Below, in pieces: positions 33,433 to 41,319 of a stretch of DNA of 64,000 nucleotides (position 1 is the first letter of the stretch; each line of letters opens with the position of its first letter). The notes below the pieces were generated by a model. That model saw nothing but the letters and a program-made list of their open reading frames with translations, had not been told where the DNA came from and searched no databases. Source of the stretch: JTS-RE37 sp041744575 (GTDB lineage Bacteria; Bacteroidota; Bacteroidia; Flavobacteriales; Flavobacteriaceae). The stretch spans positions 1-64,000 of the forward strand of contig JBGTKP010000054.1 of the NCBI GenBank assembly GCA_041744575.1. Reading direction: 5' to 3'. A program made the translations under genes and the position numbers.

Positions 33433-34317
33433 TTAGTCTTCTTTTCCGGCTTTGAACAGGAAATCCTTTTCTGCGGTCGAAAGGCTTTCATATCCGGATT
33501 TACTTATCTTGTCAAGGATGGCATCAATTTTCCGCTGCCTGCTCTCCCTGTCATATCCTGCATTGGAAACCGTCGTGGTTTGCTTTTTTCGGTATACGGT
33601 TTTTAAGGGCGCCTTTCTTTCACGTTTTTTGAAGAGATTCTCTATGCCTTCGAGTAGACGGGTAAACCCTGAACCGATGTCTTTTCCCTGCAGTAACTGG
33701 CGTGCATAAACGTATCCGAGCAAAGCGCCTCCAAGATGAGCAAGATGGCCACCTGCATTGCCGCCTTCCGGAATTTGAATCAGATCTACCAATACAAAGA
33801 AGGCACCGATGTACCACAGTTTCACGTTAAAGAAGAAAATACGCACCTCCTGGTTCGGAATGTAGGCGCAAATAAATATCAGCACTGAGGTTACCCCGGC
33901 GGATGCGCCTATTAAAGAAGTATTGATACCCAGGAAAGCGGGAAAAACATTATAGCTCAGCAGGAACAGCAGCCCTCCGAAAATGACCCCCAGAAAATAA
34001 ACATTAATAAATTTGGCCGGGTTAAAAAGATTAAGGAAAATCCTCGCTGAAAAATAGAGCATTACCATATTCCAGAAAAGATGCCAGATGCCGCCGTGGA
34101 AGAACGAATAGGTTACCAGAGACCAGGGCTGGGACAGGAAGGCATAGAAGTCTTTTGGCAGTTCGAACCAATGCATAAATGTATCCCTGGAAATACCCAA
34201 TAAAAAAGTAAGTAAGGCATTCAATATAAATACGAGTACATTAAGTGCGATGAGTTTCTCAGCGATACTTAAACGTGCGTATTGATATTTTAGGTTTCCG
34301 GTGGTCATCTGTCCCAA
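33433..34317 (-). CDS. Rhomboid-family intramembrane serine protease (second copy)
   Basis: The 294-residue protein has six membrane helices in the first 210 residues. The nucleophile S139 lies in IGASAGVTSV and the catalytic His is H194 in GGHLAHLGGALLG; FHGGIWHLFWNM is the family's helix-2 motif. A soluble C-terminal tail of about 85 residues ends in ISKSGYESLSTAEKDFL, the DUF6576-like tail common on Bacteroidota rhomboids. It overlaps the upstream rhomboid gene by 13 bp. The substrate is unknown. Confidence 0.92.
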   Translation of the reverse strand: MGQMTTGNLKYQYARLSIAEKLIALNVLVFILNALLTFLLGISRDTFMHWFELPKDFYAFLSQPWSLVTYSFFHGGIWHLFWNMVMLYFSARIFLNLFNPAKFINVYFLGVIFGGLLFLLSYNVFPAFLGINTSLIGASAGVTSVLIFICAYIPNQEVRIFFFNVKLWYIGAFFVLVDLIQIPEGGNAGGHLAHLGGALLGYVYARQLLQGKDIGSGFTRLLEGIENLFKKRERKAPLKTVYRKKQTTTVSNAGYDRESRQRKIDAILDKISKSGYESLSTAEKDFLFKAGKED

Positions 34318-35057
34318 CGATTGCTTTTAAACTGATTATTTTTCCAGTACCACATCATCAAAAATCCAAAAAGTGCGCCACCGACATGCGCGAAATGTGC
34401 AATACCACTTCCGAATATAGAGTACCCGGTTACTCCGGAGAACAGGTCGAGCGCAATTAAAACGGGGATAAAGAATTTGGCCTTGATTGGAATCGGTAAA
34501 AAGATAAGGAATAATTCCATATTGGGATAAGACATACCAAATGCCACCAGAATTCCATAAATAGCCCCTGAGGCTCCTACTGCCCTGCCATAGTAGGCAC
34601 TTGCAAAATTATCCACTATATTGGGCGGAACCAGTTCTTTTAATTTTTCAACATCTATGCCGTTTGGATGTCCCAGGGCGTCAAGGATTTGTGTCTTTTG
34701 GAGGCCGGCATTCATGAGCGCTTCCATTCCGGAATTAAAGTAATAGTAATTGACTCCTGTATGGATCAAAGCAGCTCCCAGTCCGGCTGAAAAATAGAAG
34801 AAAAGGAATTTATTCTTGCCCCAGATCTGTTCCAAAGGGGAACCAAAGGCCCAAAGAGCGTACATATTAAAAAGGATATGGGCAAATCCCCCATGCATGA
34901 ACATATGGGAAACTATCTGCCACCAACGGAAGTGATCATTCTGTGGGAACCATAGTGAAAACCACTGTTCCATTTGCTCGGCATAGAGATTGGTGGCAAT
35001 AAAGAAGAGGATATTAATGATGAGCAAGTGCTTGATTGCATCGGTTATTCTAGCCAT
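34305..35057 (-). CDS. Rhomboid-family intramembrane serine protease (first copy)
   Basis: The 250 residues contain FMHGGFAHILFNMYALWAFG, the nucleophile motif GASGAIYG (S163) and the His motif HFAHVGGALFG (H224). About 55 residues between the third and fourth helices (105-160) form an insertion that is absent from the neighbouring copy. It follows mutL directly (stop at 35058, start at 35057) and overlaps the next gene. The pair is therefore expressed together but differs in loop and tail. Confidence 0.92.
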   Translation of the reverse strand: MARITDAIKHLLIINILFFIATNLYAEQMEQWFSLWFPQNDHFRWWQIVSHMFMHGGFAHILFNMYALWAFGSPLEQIWGKNKFLFFYFSAGLGAALIHTGVNYYYFNSGMEALMNAGLQKTQILDALGHPNGIDVEKLKELVPPNIVDNFASAYYGRAVGASGAIYGILVAFGMSYPNMELFLIFLPIPIKAKFFIPVLIALDLFSGVTGYSIFGSGIAHFAHVGGALFGFLMMWYWKNNQFKSNRWDR

Positions 35058-36908
35058 TCAGTTGAATTTTCTATCGAGATCGCCTTCGGGGATGGTGATG
35101 TAAATAGGCTTGTTAAACGGACTCAGTTCAGGTTCTTTACAGGCAAATAGATCATTTACAAGGGCCATTTGAGAGGTGGTTTCCAAAAGATCTCCTGTTT
35201 TTACAGCCAGGGTTTTTGCCAGAGTTTTTGCCAACAGATCAGCCTGGGAAAAGGACGTGCCCGGAACTTCCTCCTGATACTCAGAAATCAACCTATCCAG
35301 GACAGTACCTGCTTCTTTTTCAGGAATCAATGCCGGCAGTGCGGTCACTTGTAATATATCACCCTCCGGTTGGTCAAAGATAAAGCCAAGGCTTATCAGG
35401 TTGTCCTTCATTTCCCCGAGGATATTGATTTCCGTAGTGTTAAAGGAAAGTTTCAGCGGAAACAATAATTGTTGGCTGATGGTTTCCTTTACAGTAATGA
35501 TCCGCAGGAATCTTTCATAAAGCACCCTTTGATGCGCCCTGGCCTGATGAAGTATCAGTATTCCGGACTTGATAGTCGTCAGGATGAACTTCCGACCAAG
35601 TTGCAAGGTGGTCCCCAAATTCTCTTGCCTCTCCGTCTGCCCTTCAAAGATGGAGCTGGTCATAGTTTCAGATTCCTCATCCCCTCCGGACGAAGGCTCA
35701 TGGTCACCAATGAGGGACTGAAGGCCCAGATACATATGTTCCAGGGCATGGCGCTGTTTTTTGTTTGAGGTGGAGGCCGTAAAGGCAGCGGCAGGGCCGT
35801 TCATGAAGGGATTGAACCCCGCATCTACCGAAACATGAGGCTGACTGGCATCGCGGTTGCGGAAGGCATAGGGGGTATTCAGCAGAGGGTCCTGATCAAA
35901 ATCCAGGACAGGGGAAACGCTGAATTGTCCCAGACCATGCTTGATAGTTGATCTCAGGATAGCGTAGAGCGTCTGTTCATCATCGAACTTAATTTCGGTT
36001 TTAGAGGGGTGTATATTGATATCAATTGAAGACGGCGGCACTTCCAGATGGAGGAAATATCCGGGATAATTATCCGCCCGTATCAAACCTTCATAGGCAT
36101 TCAGAACAGCGTGATAGAGATAGGGGCTTCTTATAAACCTGTTATTGACAAAAAAGAATTGCTCCCCCCTGCTTTTTTTTGAAAATTCCGGCCGGCATAT
36201 GAAGCCACTGATCTTCACAACCTTCGTATCCTCGTGTACAGGTACAAGCTTATCATTGGTCTTATCGCCGAATAAGCGTACAATCCGCTTCCGGAAATTA
36301 CTTCCTGGCACATGGGAAATCTCCGAGCCATTGCTGTAAAAATGAAAGCTCACGAATGGGTGAGCCAGGGCGATGCGATGAAATTCATCAGTAATATGAC
36401 GGAGCTCAACCTGATTTGATTTTAAAAAATTTCTGCGGGCCGGAATGTTGAAGAACAAATGTTTTACGGAAATGGAGGTTCCCTGTACGGTAGCCGTAAC
36501 CTCCTGACTAATAAGATGGCTGCCTTCAATTTTGATCAAAGTCCCAACCGAGGCGTCTGCAGACATTGTTTGCATCTCCACATGGGCTATTGCGGCAATT
36601 GAAGCGAGCGCCTCTCCCCGGAAACCTTTGGTATGAAGGCTGAAAAGATCCTCTGCACTGCGGATCTTGGATGTGGCATGCCGTTCAAAACTGAGTCTCG
36701 CATCGGTAGGGCTCATGCCGATCCCGTCATCCACCACCTGTATCAGCGTTTTTCCGCCGTCCTTGACAATTAGTTTAACTGTTCCGGCCCCTGCATCAAT
36801 GGCATTTTCAAGTAATTCCTTAACAACGGAGGATGGTCGCTGGACCACTTCTCCGGCAGCAATCTGATTGGCAACATGGTCTGGCAATAGTTGAATGATG
36901 TCGGCCAT
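35058..36908 (-). CDS. mutL: DNA mismatch repair protein MutL
   Basis: The 616 residues have the N-terminal GHKL ATPase (VVKELLENAIDAGA, DDGIGM 61-65, TKGFRGEAL, FFNIPARRNFLKS) and the transducer domain, a variable linker (about 335-430), and a C-terminal dimerisation domain. In endonuclease-type MutL the latter carries DQHAxxExxxxE and CPHGRP; here the same places read HQARAHQRVLYE (454-465) and SPFNKP (596-601), so the metal site looks lost. It therefore appears to be a matchmaker without nicking activity. It shares a base with the upstream small membrane-protein gene and leads directly into two rhomboid genes. Confidence 0.95.
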   Translation of the reverse strand: MADIIQLLPDHVANQIAAGEVVQRPSSVVKELLENAIDAGAGTVKLIVKDGGKTLIQVVDDGIGMSPTDARLSFERHATSKIRSAEDLFSLHTKGFRGEALASIAAIAHVEMQTMSADASVGTLIKIEGSHLISQEVTATVQGTSISVKHLFFNIPARRNFLKSNQVELRHITDEFHRIALAHPFVSFHFYSNGSEISHVPGSNFRKRIVRLFGDKTNDKLVPVHEDTKVVKISGFICRPEFSKKSRGEQFFFVNNRFIRSPYLYHAVLNAYEGLIRADNYPGYFLHLEVPPSSIDINIHPSKTEIKFDDEQTLYAILRSTIKHGLGQFSVSPVLDFDQDPLLNTPYAFRNRDASQPHVSVDAGFNPFMNGPAAAFTASTSNKKQRHALEHMYLGLQSLIGDHEPSSGGDEESETMTSSIFEGQTERQENLGTTLQLGRKFILTTIKSGILILHQARAHQRVLYERFLRIITVKETISQQLLFPLKLSFNTTEINILGEMKDNLISLGFIFDQPEGDILQVTALPALIPEKEAGTVLDRLISEYQEEVPGTSFSQADLLAKTLAKTLAVKTGDLLETTSQMALVNDLFACKEPELSPFNKPIYITIPEGDLDRKFN

Positions 36909-37204
36909 TATCGCTTGAAGAATATGGAGAGGTCAAAGTCAATGATATAAAGAAAAATGAGAAGCAGTATCGCCGTAATGATGAGCAATCTTGTTCCCAG
37001 ATAACGGTCACCTTGTCTGCGGGAATCAGCCATCGCTCCGCTGAATCTCCCCTTCAGATTGCCCTCTGAGCCAACGGTACTTCTGAATTTATCCAGTTTA
37101 TGTTCGATTTTAAACGGATTTCCCCTGCCCTGATCATCATAATAACGAGGTGAATAACTGAACTTTTTATTTTTGCGTAATTTTGAAAATTTTCCCATAG
37201 CCAT
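36908..37204 (-). CDS. Small basic single-pass membrane protein of unknown function
   Basis: The 98 residues (or 96 from the second ATG at 37198) have a long basic soluble part (MGKFSKLRKNKKFSYSPRYYDD...) and one C-terminal transmembrane helix (about 72-90, LLIITAILLLIFLYII). Homologues in flavobacteria are often mislabelled as a riboflavin synthase subunit because ribH is next door; nothing in the sequence supports that. It is the first gene of the mutL operon, with a TAACTTTG box only 7 bases upstream. Confidence 0.75.
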   Translation of the reverse strand: MAMGKFSKLRKNKKFSYSPRYYDDQGRGNPFKIEHKLDKFRSTVGSEGNLKGRFSGAMADSRRQGDRYLGTRLLIITAILLLIFLYIIDFDLSIFFKR

Positions 37205-37211
37205 GTGGTCT

Positions 37212-37219
37212 CAAAGTTA
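37212..37219 (-). promoter_or_regulatory. -7 promoter box of the mutL-rhomboid operon
   Basis: TAACTTTG on the minus strand matches TAnnTTTG. The first ATG is 7 bases further, so the leader would be nearly absent; use of the second ATG at 37198 would give a leader of about 8 bases. Confidence 0.5.
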
Positions 37220-37341
37220 CTCAAAATCAAAAAAAGTGCCGAAGTATACTTGCCAAAAATTGTTAACAGTAGCTATGATAAAAAGGGTTCTTCTTTAGCC
37301 ACATTCGGTTTGAGGAAGAAGGCACATGGCCGGTGGTATAT

Positions 37342-37818
37342 TTAAAGGGTGGCCATTCGAATAGCGGCAATGGCAGCCTCGGTTCCCTTATTTCCGTGTT
37401 CCCCACCACTTCTTGCTCTGGCCTGTTCCAAATTGTTGTCAGTAAGGACACAAAATATGACAGGGATGTCCAGTTGAACATTCAGATCCTTGATCCCCTG
37501 AGAGGTAGCGGTGCAGATGAAGTGAAAATGATCTGTCTCGCCCTTGATAACACTGCCAATGGCTATGGCCGCATCCACTTTTTCCCTGCGTATCATTTGC
37601 TTGCAGCCATAAACAAGTTCAAAACTACCTGGTACGTTATAGCGCAAAATGTCGGAACTGATTGCTCCGCAATCTAGCAAAGCGGCATATGCGCCCTGAA
37701 AAAGTGCTTCGGTGATCTCGCTGTTCCATTCGGCGACTACAATTCCAAACCTGAGATTTTGGGCAGAAGGAATCCCGGTCTTGTCATAATAGGAGAGGTT
37801 TTTTACAGCTGTAGCCAT
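37342..37818 (-). CDS. ribH: 6,7-dimethyl-8-ribityllumazine synthase
   Basis: The 158-residue enzyme makes the lumazine precursor of riboflavin. Family motifs are present: FGIVVAEWNSEITEALFQGA, NVPGSFELVYGCKQMI, AIGSVIKGETDHFHFIC (catalytic His) and PVIFCVLTDNNLEQARARSGG. It follows the TPR-protein gene by a single base, so the two share a transcript. Other rib genes are not in this window, which is normal for Bacteroidota. Confidence 0.96.
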   Translation of the reverse strand: MATAVKNLSYYDKTGIPSAQNLRFGIVVAEWNSEITEALFQGAYAALLDCGAISSDILRYNVPGSFELVYGCKQMIRREKVDAAIAIGSVIKGETDHFHFICTATSQGIKDLNVQLDIPVIFCVLTDNNLEQARARSGGEHGNKGTEAAIAAIRMATL

Positions 37819-37819
37819 T

Positions 37820-38587
37820 TTACTTTCCGCTTTTGACCATCCCTATATAAACGTCGATCGTTTGAGCTTCTTCCGAATCAGGAAATTCTTCCTTTATTCG
37901 CTGAAAGGAGGCCAGGGCATCCTGGGATCTGTCAAGTTCCATTGCAATGACGCCTGCCTTGAACAAAAATCTGGGAGTTGTATAGTTATTCGTATTATGT
38001 TTGATGGCGTTCTCATAGTAGCCAAGCGCCTCTTCCGGCTGTCCAAGTTGAGCAAAAGCATCACCGATACCGCCAAGAGCAAGTGGGCCTGTTATTGATT
38101 CGTCTGTGGAAAACTGGTCCAGATACCTGATAGCTTCATCATACTTCTGCATATTCAGGTAGGCCATTCCTGCAGAATAAGCAGCGAGGTTGGCCGATTT
38201 TGTTCCCTGATATTCCTCTATGATATCCAGGAAACCGTATTTTCCCTCGGCCCCATTGAGGGCAAGATTAAAAAGCGAATCCTTTTCGGCTGTATTTTCC
38301 AAGGCCTGGTCAAAATACTGCTGGGGATAAAACATTTCATTTGCAGCATTTTCTTCTTTTGGTTTAAGAATAAATTGCCTGTACGCCAGGTACCCCAGAA
38401 CGACTACTGCCACCACCCCGATGATACCCAGGATATAATTCTGATTTCTGGCCACCCATTGCTCCGATCTCGAAGCACCCTCATCCAGGCTGCTAAAAAC
38501 CTCTGCGGTTGTGCTGTTAGGATCGTCTGATCTCCTGCCTTCCACGCCAGATTTAGGTTTGGAACCCCGCTTTTTATATGTTGCCAT
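37820..38587 (-). CDS. Membrane-anchored TPR protein
   Basis: The 255 residues have a charged cytoplasmic N-terminus, a transmembrane helix (about 51-71, YILGIIGVVAVVVLGYLAYR) and then TPR-type helical repeats (AAYSAGMAYLNMQKYDEAIRYLDQF, ALGGIGDAFAQLGQPEEALGYYENAI, FLFKAGVIAMELDRSQDALASFQRI). The layout resembles YfgM-like periplasmic TPR proteins. A protein-assembly or chaperone role is possible but unproven. It is the first gene of the pair with ribH and is divergent from recF. Confidence 0.82.
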   Translation of the reverse strand: MATYKKRGSKPKSGVEGRRSDDPNSTTAEVFSSLDEGASRSEQWVARNQNYILGIIGVVAVVVLGYLAYRQFILKPKEENAANEMFYPQQYFDQALENTAEKDSLFNLALNGAEGKYGFLDIIEEYQGTKSANLAAYSAGMAYLNMQKYDEAIRYLDQFSTDESITGPLALGGIGDAFAQLGQPEEALGYYENAIKHNTNNYTTPRFLFKAGVIAMELDRSQDALASFQRIKEEFPDSEEAQTIDVYIGMVKSGK

Positions 38588-38607
38588 TGTTCATTTTATT
38601 CGTGGCG

Positions 38608-38615
38608 CAAAAATA
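38608..38615 (-). promoter_or_regulatory. -7 promoter box of the TPR-ribH operon
   Basis: TATTTTTG on the minus strand matches TAnnTTTG, about 20 bases before the ATG. A TTG lies 17 bases further upstream, slightly closer than the usual 19-20. Confidence 0.55.
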
Positions 38616-38701
38616 AAGGTTTTATCCAAAACCAAGGGGTATTTATTCGTAATTTTTCGATATTTTGCACCCCCCATTGCCATCTTCAAATTAGGCCCTG
38701 C

Positions 38702-39781
38702 ATGTTTCTCAAGAAACTTTCTTTGATCAACTATAAAAATTTCAATGCCGGCGATTTCACTTTCGACCGGAAAATAAATTGTTTTGTAGGGGACAATGGA
38801 GTGGGTAAGACCAATATTCTCGATGCCATTTATCATCTGTCGTTCGGAAAAGGGTATTTTAATCCGATCAGCATCCAGAATATCAAACACCAGTCCGATT
38901 TTTTTATGATCGAGGGGCATTTTGAGCACAGGGAACGGGAAGAAAAGATCGTATGCAGCCTTAAACAAGGTCTGAAAAAGGTGATCAAACGCAATGGGAA
39001 GGCCTATGAACGCTTAACGGACCACATAGGCCTGCTCCCGCTGGTGATCATCTCTCCCGCTGACAGGGATCTGATCATTGAGGGAAGTGAAACCCGTCGT
39101 AAATTCATGGATGGTGTTATAAGTCAATCCGATCCGGAATATCTTCAAAAGCTCATTAACTATAATAAAATTCTTGCGCAGCGAAATGCGTTGCTGAAGT
39201 ATTTTGTTGTAAATCATACCTATAATGCCGCAACGCTAGCAGTTTATAATGAGCAATTGGCCGGGCTTGGGGGATTTATCCACCAAAAAAGAATAACGTT
39301 CATTGAGTCATTCATTCCGGTTTTTAAAGAACAGTACTTAGCGATTTCCGGGGGTACTGAGGCTGTGGTTCTAAAGTATGAAAGTCAGCTATCAGAGGCG
39401 CCACTGTTGCCATTACTTGAAAGCTCTATTGCCAGGGACCGCGCATTGCAGTATACCAATACCGGCATCCACAAAGACGACCTCCTATTTGAAATTGCAG
39501 GGCATCCTATCAAAAAATTCGGTAGCCAGGGTCAGCAAAAATCCTTTTTAATAGCCCTGAAATTCGCACAATTTCATCTGCTGAAAAAGCAGTCGGGAAT
39601 GGCCCCAATCCTCCTCCTGGATGATATTTTTGACAAACTCGATGAGAACAGGGTGGGTCATATCATCGGGTTGGTGGATAACGCAGACTTTGGTCAGATC
39701 TTCTTAAGCGATACTCATGCAGACCGGACGGAAAATGTGGTTAAATCCATCCATCAGTCCTATAAAATCTTTAAATTGTAG
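38702..39781 (+). CDS. recF: DNA replication and repair protein RecF
   Basis: The 359-residue SMC-like ATPase has Walker A VGDNGVGKTNIL (29-40), the signature region FGSQGQQKSFLIALKFAQ, and Walker B ILLLDDIFDKLDE. It helps load RecA at single-strand gaps. It is divergent from the TPR-ribH operon, and no dnaA or dnaN gene is next to it, so it does not mark the replication origin here. It is followed by two small genes in the same direction with overlap or near overlap. Confidence 0.96.
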   Translation: MFLKKLSLINYKNFNAGDFTFDRKINCFVGDNGVGKTNILDAIYHLSFGKGYFNPISIQNIKHQSDFFMIEGHFEHREREEKIVCSLKQGLKKVIKRNGKAYERLTDHIGLLPLVIISPADRDLIIEGSETRRKFMDGVISQSDPEYLQKLINYNKILAQRNALLKYFVVNHTYNAATLAVYNEQLAGLGGFIHQKRITFIESFIPVFKEQYLAISGGTEAVVLKYESQLSEAPLLPLLESSIARDRALQYTNTGIHKDDLLFEIAGHPIKKFGSQGQQKSFLIALKFAQFHLLKKQSGMAPILLLDDIFDKLDENRVGHIIGLVDNADFGQIFLSDTHADRTENVVKSIHQSYKIFKL

Positions 39782-39782
39782 G

Positions 39783-40202
39783 ATGAAATTCGCCAGGATC
39801 ATTGCTCTTCTTATGGTGTTCCAGGGATGTTCCTCCGGACCTCAAAAGACGGAGCTTGATACCTTAAACGGCTATTGGGAAATTGAAATGGTACACTTTC
39901 CGGACGGCAGTAAAAAAGAATTTCAGCTGAACAGCACCATTGACTATTTTGAAATAAAAGGCATGACTGGGTCGCGAAGAAAGGTCAGACCGAGCCTGGA
40001 GGGCACTTTTGAAACTGCCAATGAAGCCGAGTATTTTGGTGTCTCTCAGGAAAATGACCACCTGATAATGGAGTATACAAACAGATTCAGTAACTGGAAG
40101 GAAGTGATCACCAATATCAGCAGCAACCATTTTTCTGTAGTCAACGAAAATCAGATCACTTATCATTACAAACGATACAAAGCGCATCAATTACAACCAT
40201 GA
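39783..40202 (+). CDS. Small lipocalin-like lipoprotein of unknown function
   Basis: The 139 residues start at the ATG at 39783, one base after the recF stop; an in-frame upstream start at 39717 lies inside recF and would spoil the signal peptide. The lipoprotein signal ends at C16 (LLMVFQGCSSG). The mature part begins LDTLNGYWEIEMVHFPDGSKKEF, the opening of lipocalin-like domains. It overlaps the DUF721 gene by 4 bp. The function is unknown. Confidence 0.78.
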   Translation: MKFARIIALLMVFQGCSSGPQKTELDTLNGYWEIEMVHFPDGSKKEFQLNSTIDYFEIKGMTGSRRKVRPSLEGTFETANEAEYFGVSQENDHLIMEYTNRFSNWKEVITNISSNHFSVVNENQITYHYKRYKAHQLQP

Positions 40203-40495
40203 AGAGCCGTAAAAACAACGATCAAAGCCTTGGAGAAGCGCTCGGCGAATTTATTGCCGCCAATAAACTGCAAAAGGGAATTGATAAGGTGAATGTGAAG
40301 GACGCCTGGAAAAAATTGATGGGTAACGGGGTCAATACATACACCACTGCGGTAGAACTCCGCAACGACACTTTGTTTATATCGCTTTCTTCCTCGGTAT
40401 TACGAGAGGAGCTCAGCCATGGCAAATCGAAGATTATAGTGCTTCTGAATGAAGAACTGGGAAAAGAACTCATTAAAAAAATCGTTCTGAGATAA
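40199..40495 (+). CDS. DUF721/DciA-family protein
   Basis: The 98-residue protein has the DUF721 core (SLGEALGEFIAANKL, VKDAWKKLMGNGVNTYT, LFISLSSSVLREELSHGKSKIIVLLNEEL). In other bacteria DciA of this family is the ancestral loader of the replicative helicase DnaB, and the recF neighbourhood fits a replication role. It is shorter than proteobacterial DciA and consists almost only of the KH-like domain. Confidence 0.83.
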   Translation: MKSRKNNDQSLGEALGEFIAANKLQKGIDKVNVKDAWKKLMGNGVNTYTTAVELRNDTLFISLSSSVLREELSHGKSKIIVLLNEELGKELIKKIVLR

Positions 40496-40597
40496 CGGCT
40501 CTGAAAATCAAGTGTTGTAACTCCCAAGCCCTGTGGAGCAAATATTCCGAAAACGATATATTACATGAGAGCCAATCAAGGCGACCTGTTATGATCG

Positions 40598-41020
40598 CTA
40601 GCTGTATATTTCCCGGCCTGCAAAATGAAAAGCCCCTTCCAGTGCCGCATTTTCGTCGCTGTCAGACCCATGAACGGCATTTTCACCTATATCACGGGCA
40701 TAAAGTTTGCGGATGGTACCTTCAGCCGCTTCTGCCGGATTGGTAGCCCCGATGAGCGCCCTGAAATCTTCGACGGCGTTTTCCTTTTGCAGGATGGCCG
40801 AAACGATAGGGCCTCTGGTCATAAAATCGACCAATTCTCCAAAAAATGGGCGATCCTTGTGAATGTCGTAAAATTCGCGGGCGTCCCTCCTGCTTAACTG
40901 CGTATATTTTAGTGCTATGATCTTAAAACCTGCCGCGGTAATCTTTTCTAGAATCGCGCCTATGTGTCCATTCTCCACTGCATCCGGTTTGATCATGGTA
41001 AATGTTCTGTTTCCTGTCAT
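40598..41020 (-). CDS. ndk: Nucleoside diphosphate kinase
   Basis: The 140 residues start at the ATG at 41020 (MTGNRTFTMIKPDAVENGHIG); an upstream in-frame start at 41107 lies beyond the promoter and is rejected. The enzyme equalises NTP and dNTP pools. The KPDAV motif and FVxxMTRGP-type motif (ELVDFMTRGPIVSAIL) are intact. The catalytic His is in the expected VHGSDSDENA (IGENAVHGSDS). A full promoter with both elements lies upstream. Confidence 0.96.
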   Translation of the reverse strand: MTGNRTFTMIKPDAVENGHIGAILEKITAAGFKIIALKYTQLSRRDAREFYDIHKDRPFFGELVDFMTRGPIVSAILQKENAVEDFRALIGATNPAEAAEGTIRKLYARDIGENAVHGSDSDENAALEGAFHFAGREIYS

Positions 41021-41037
41021 TTCTGAAAAATTTTGTG

Positions 41038-41069
41038 CAAAAGTACATTTTCTGACTGCAACCCCCAAA
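41038..41069 (-). promoter_or_regulatory. Complete Bacteroidota promoter of ndk (-33 TTTG and -7 TACTTTTG)
   Basis: On the minus strand TTTG (41066-41069) and TACTTTTG (41038-41045) are separated by 20 bases, close to the published layout of Bacteroidota vegetative promoters. It is the best two-element promoter I found in the window. The leader would be about 13 bases. Confidence 0.75.
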
Positions 41070-41306
41070 TTAATGACTGCCGGGACAGGCTTTCCTGATT
41101 TGCACATTCAAACCGTTCATCTGACCTCCAGCCATCCCATGATGCCCTAAACACTGCCACCCACGATTCTCTATTGGGAAACGCTCCGACAATTGCCTGG
41201 GGCGCCCTGGTCACTTTCATCGCGCAACCTTCCTGTGCCGTAACTTCCTCCGTTTACATAAACATCCAAATTCGCGAAGCGGATACAAGTCTAAATGATA
41301 ATATCG
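41046..41306. other. Intergenic region between the divergent ndk and DHH-phosphoesterase genes
   Basis: The whole spacer, 41021-41319, is 299 bases without a gene. Apart from the two promoters at its ends I see no ORF with a coding look, no RNA fold and no clear repeat. Confidence 0.5.
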
Positions 41307-41314
41307 TATATTTG
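41307..41314 (+). promoter_or_regulatory. -7 promoter box of the DHH-gldI-PPIase operon, 5 bases before ATG
   Basis: TATATTTG matches TAnnTTTG exactly and ends five bases before the ATG at 41320, so transcription should start at or next to the A of the start codon (leaderless). Confidence 0.6.
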
Positions 41315-41319
41315 CGCGC

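Noticed and set aside
36908..37204. Reading the small membrane protein as a riboflavin synthase subunit
   Set aside because: It has no riboflavin synthase or lumazine synthase motif; the name arises only from being near ribH.
38588..38701. Possible replication origin next to recF
   Set aside because: No dnaA or dnaN neighbour and no cluster of DnaA boxes; only a single TTATCCAC inside recF was seen.
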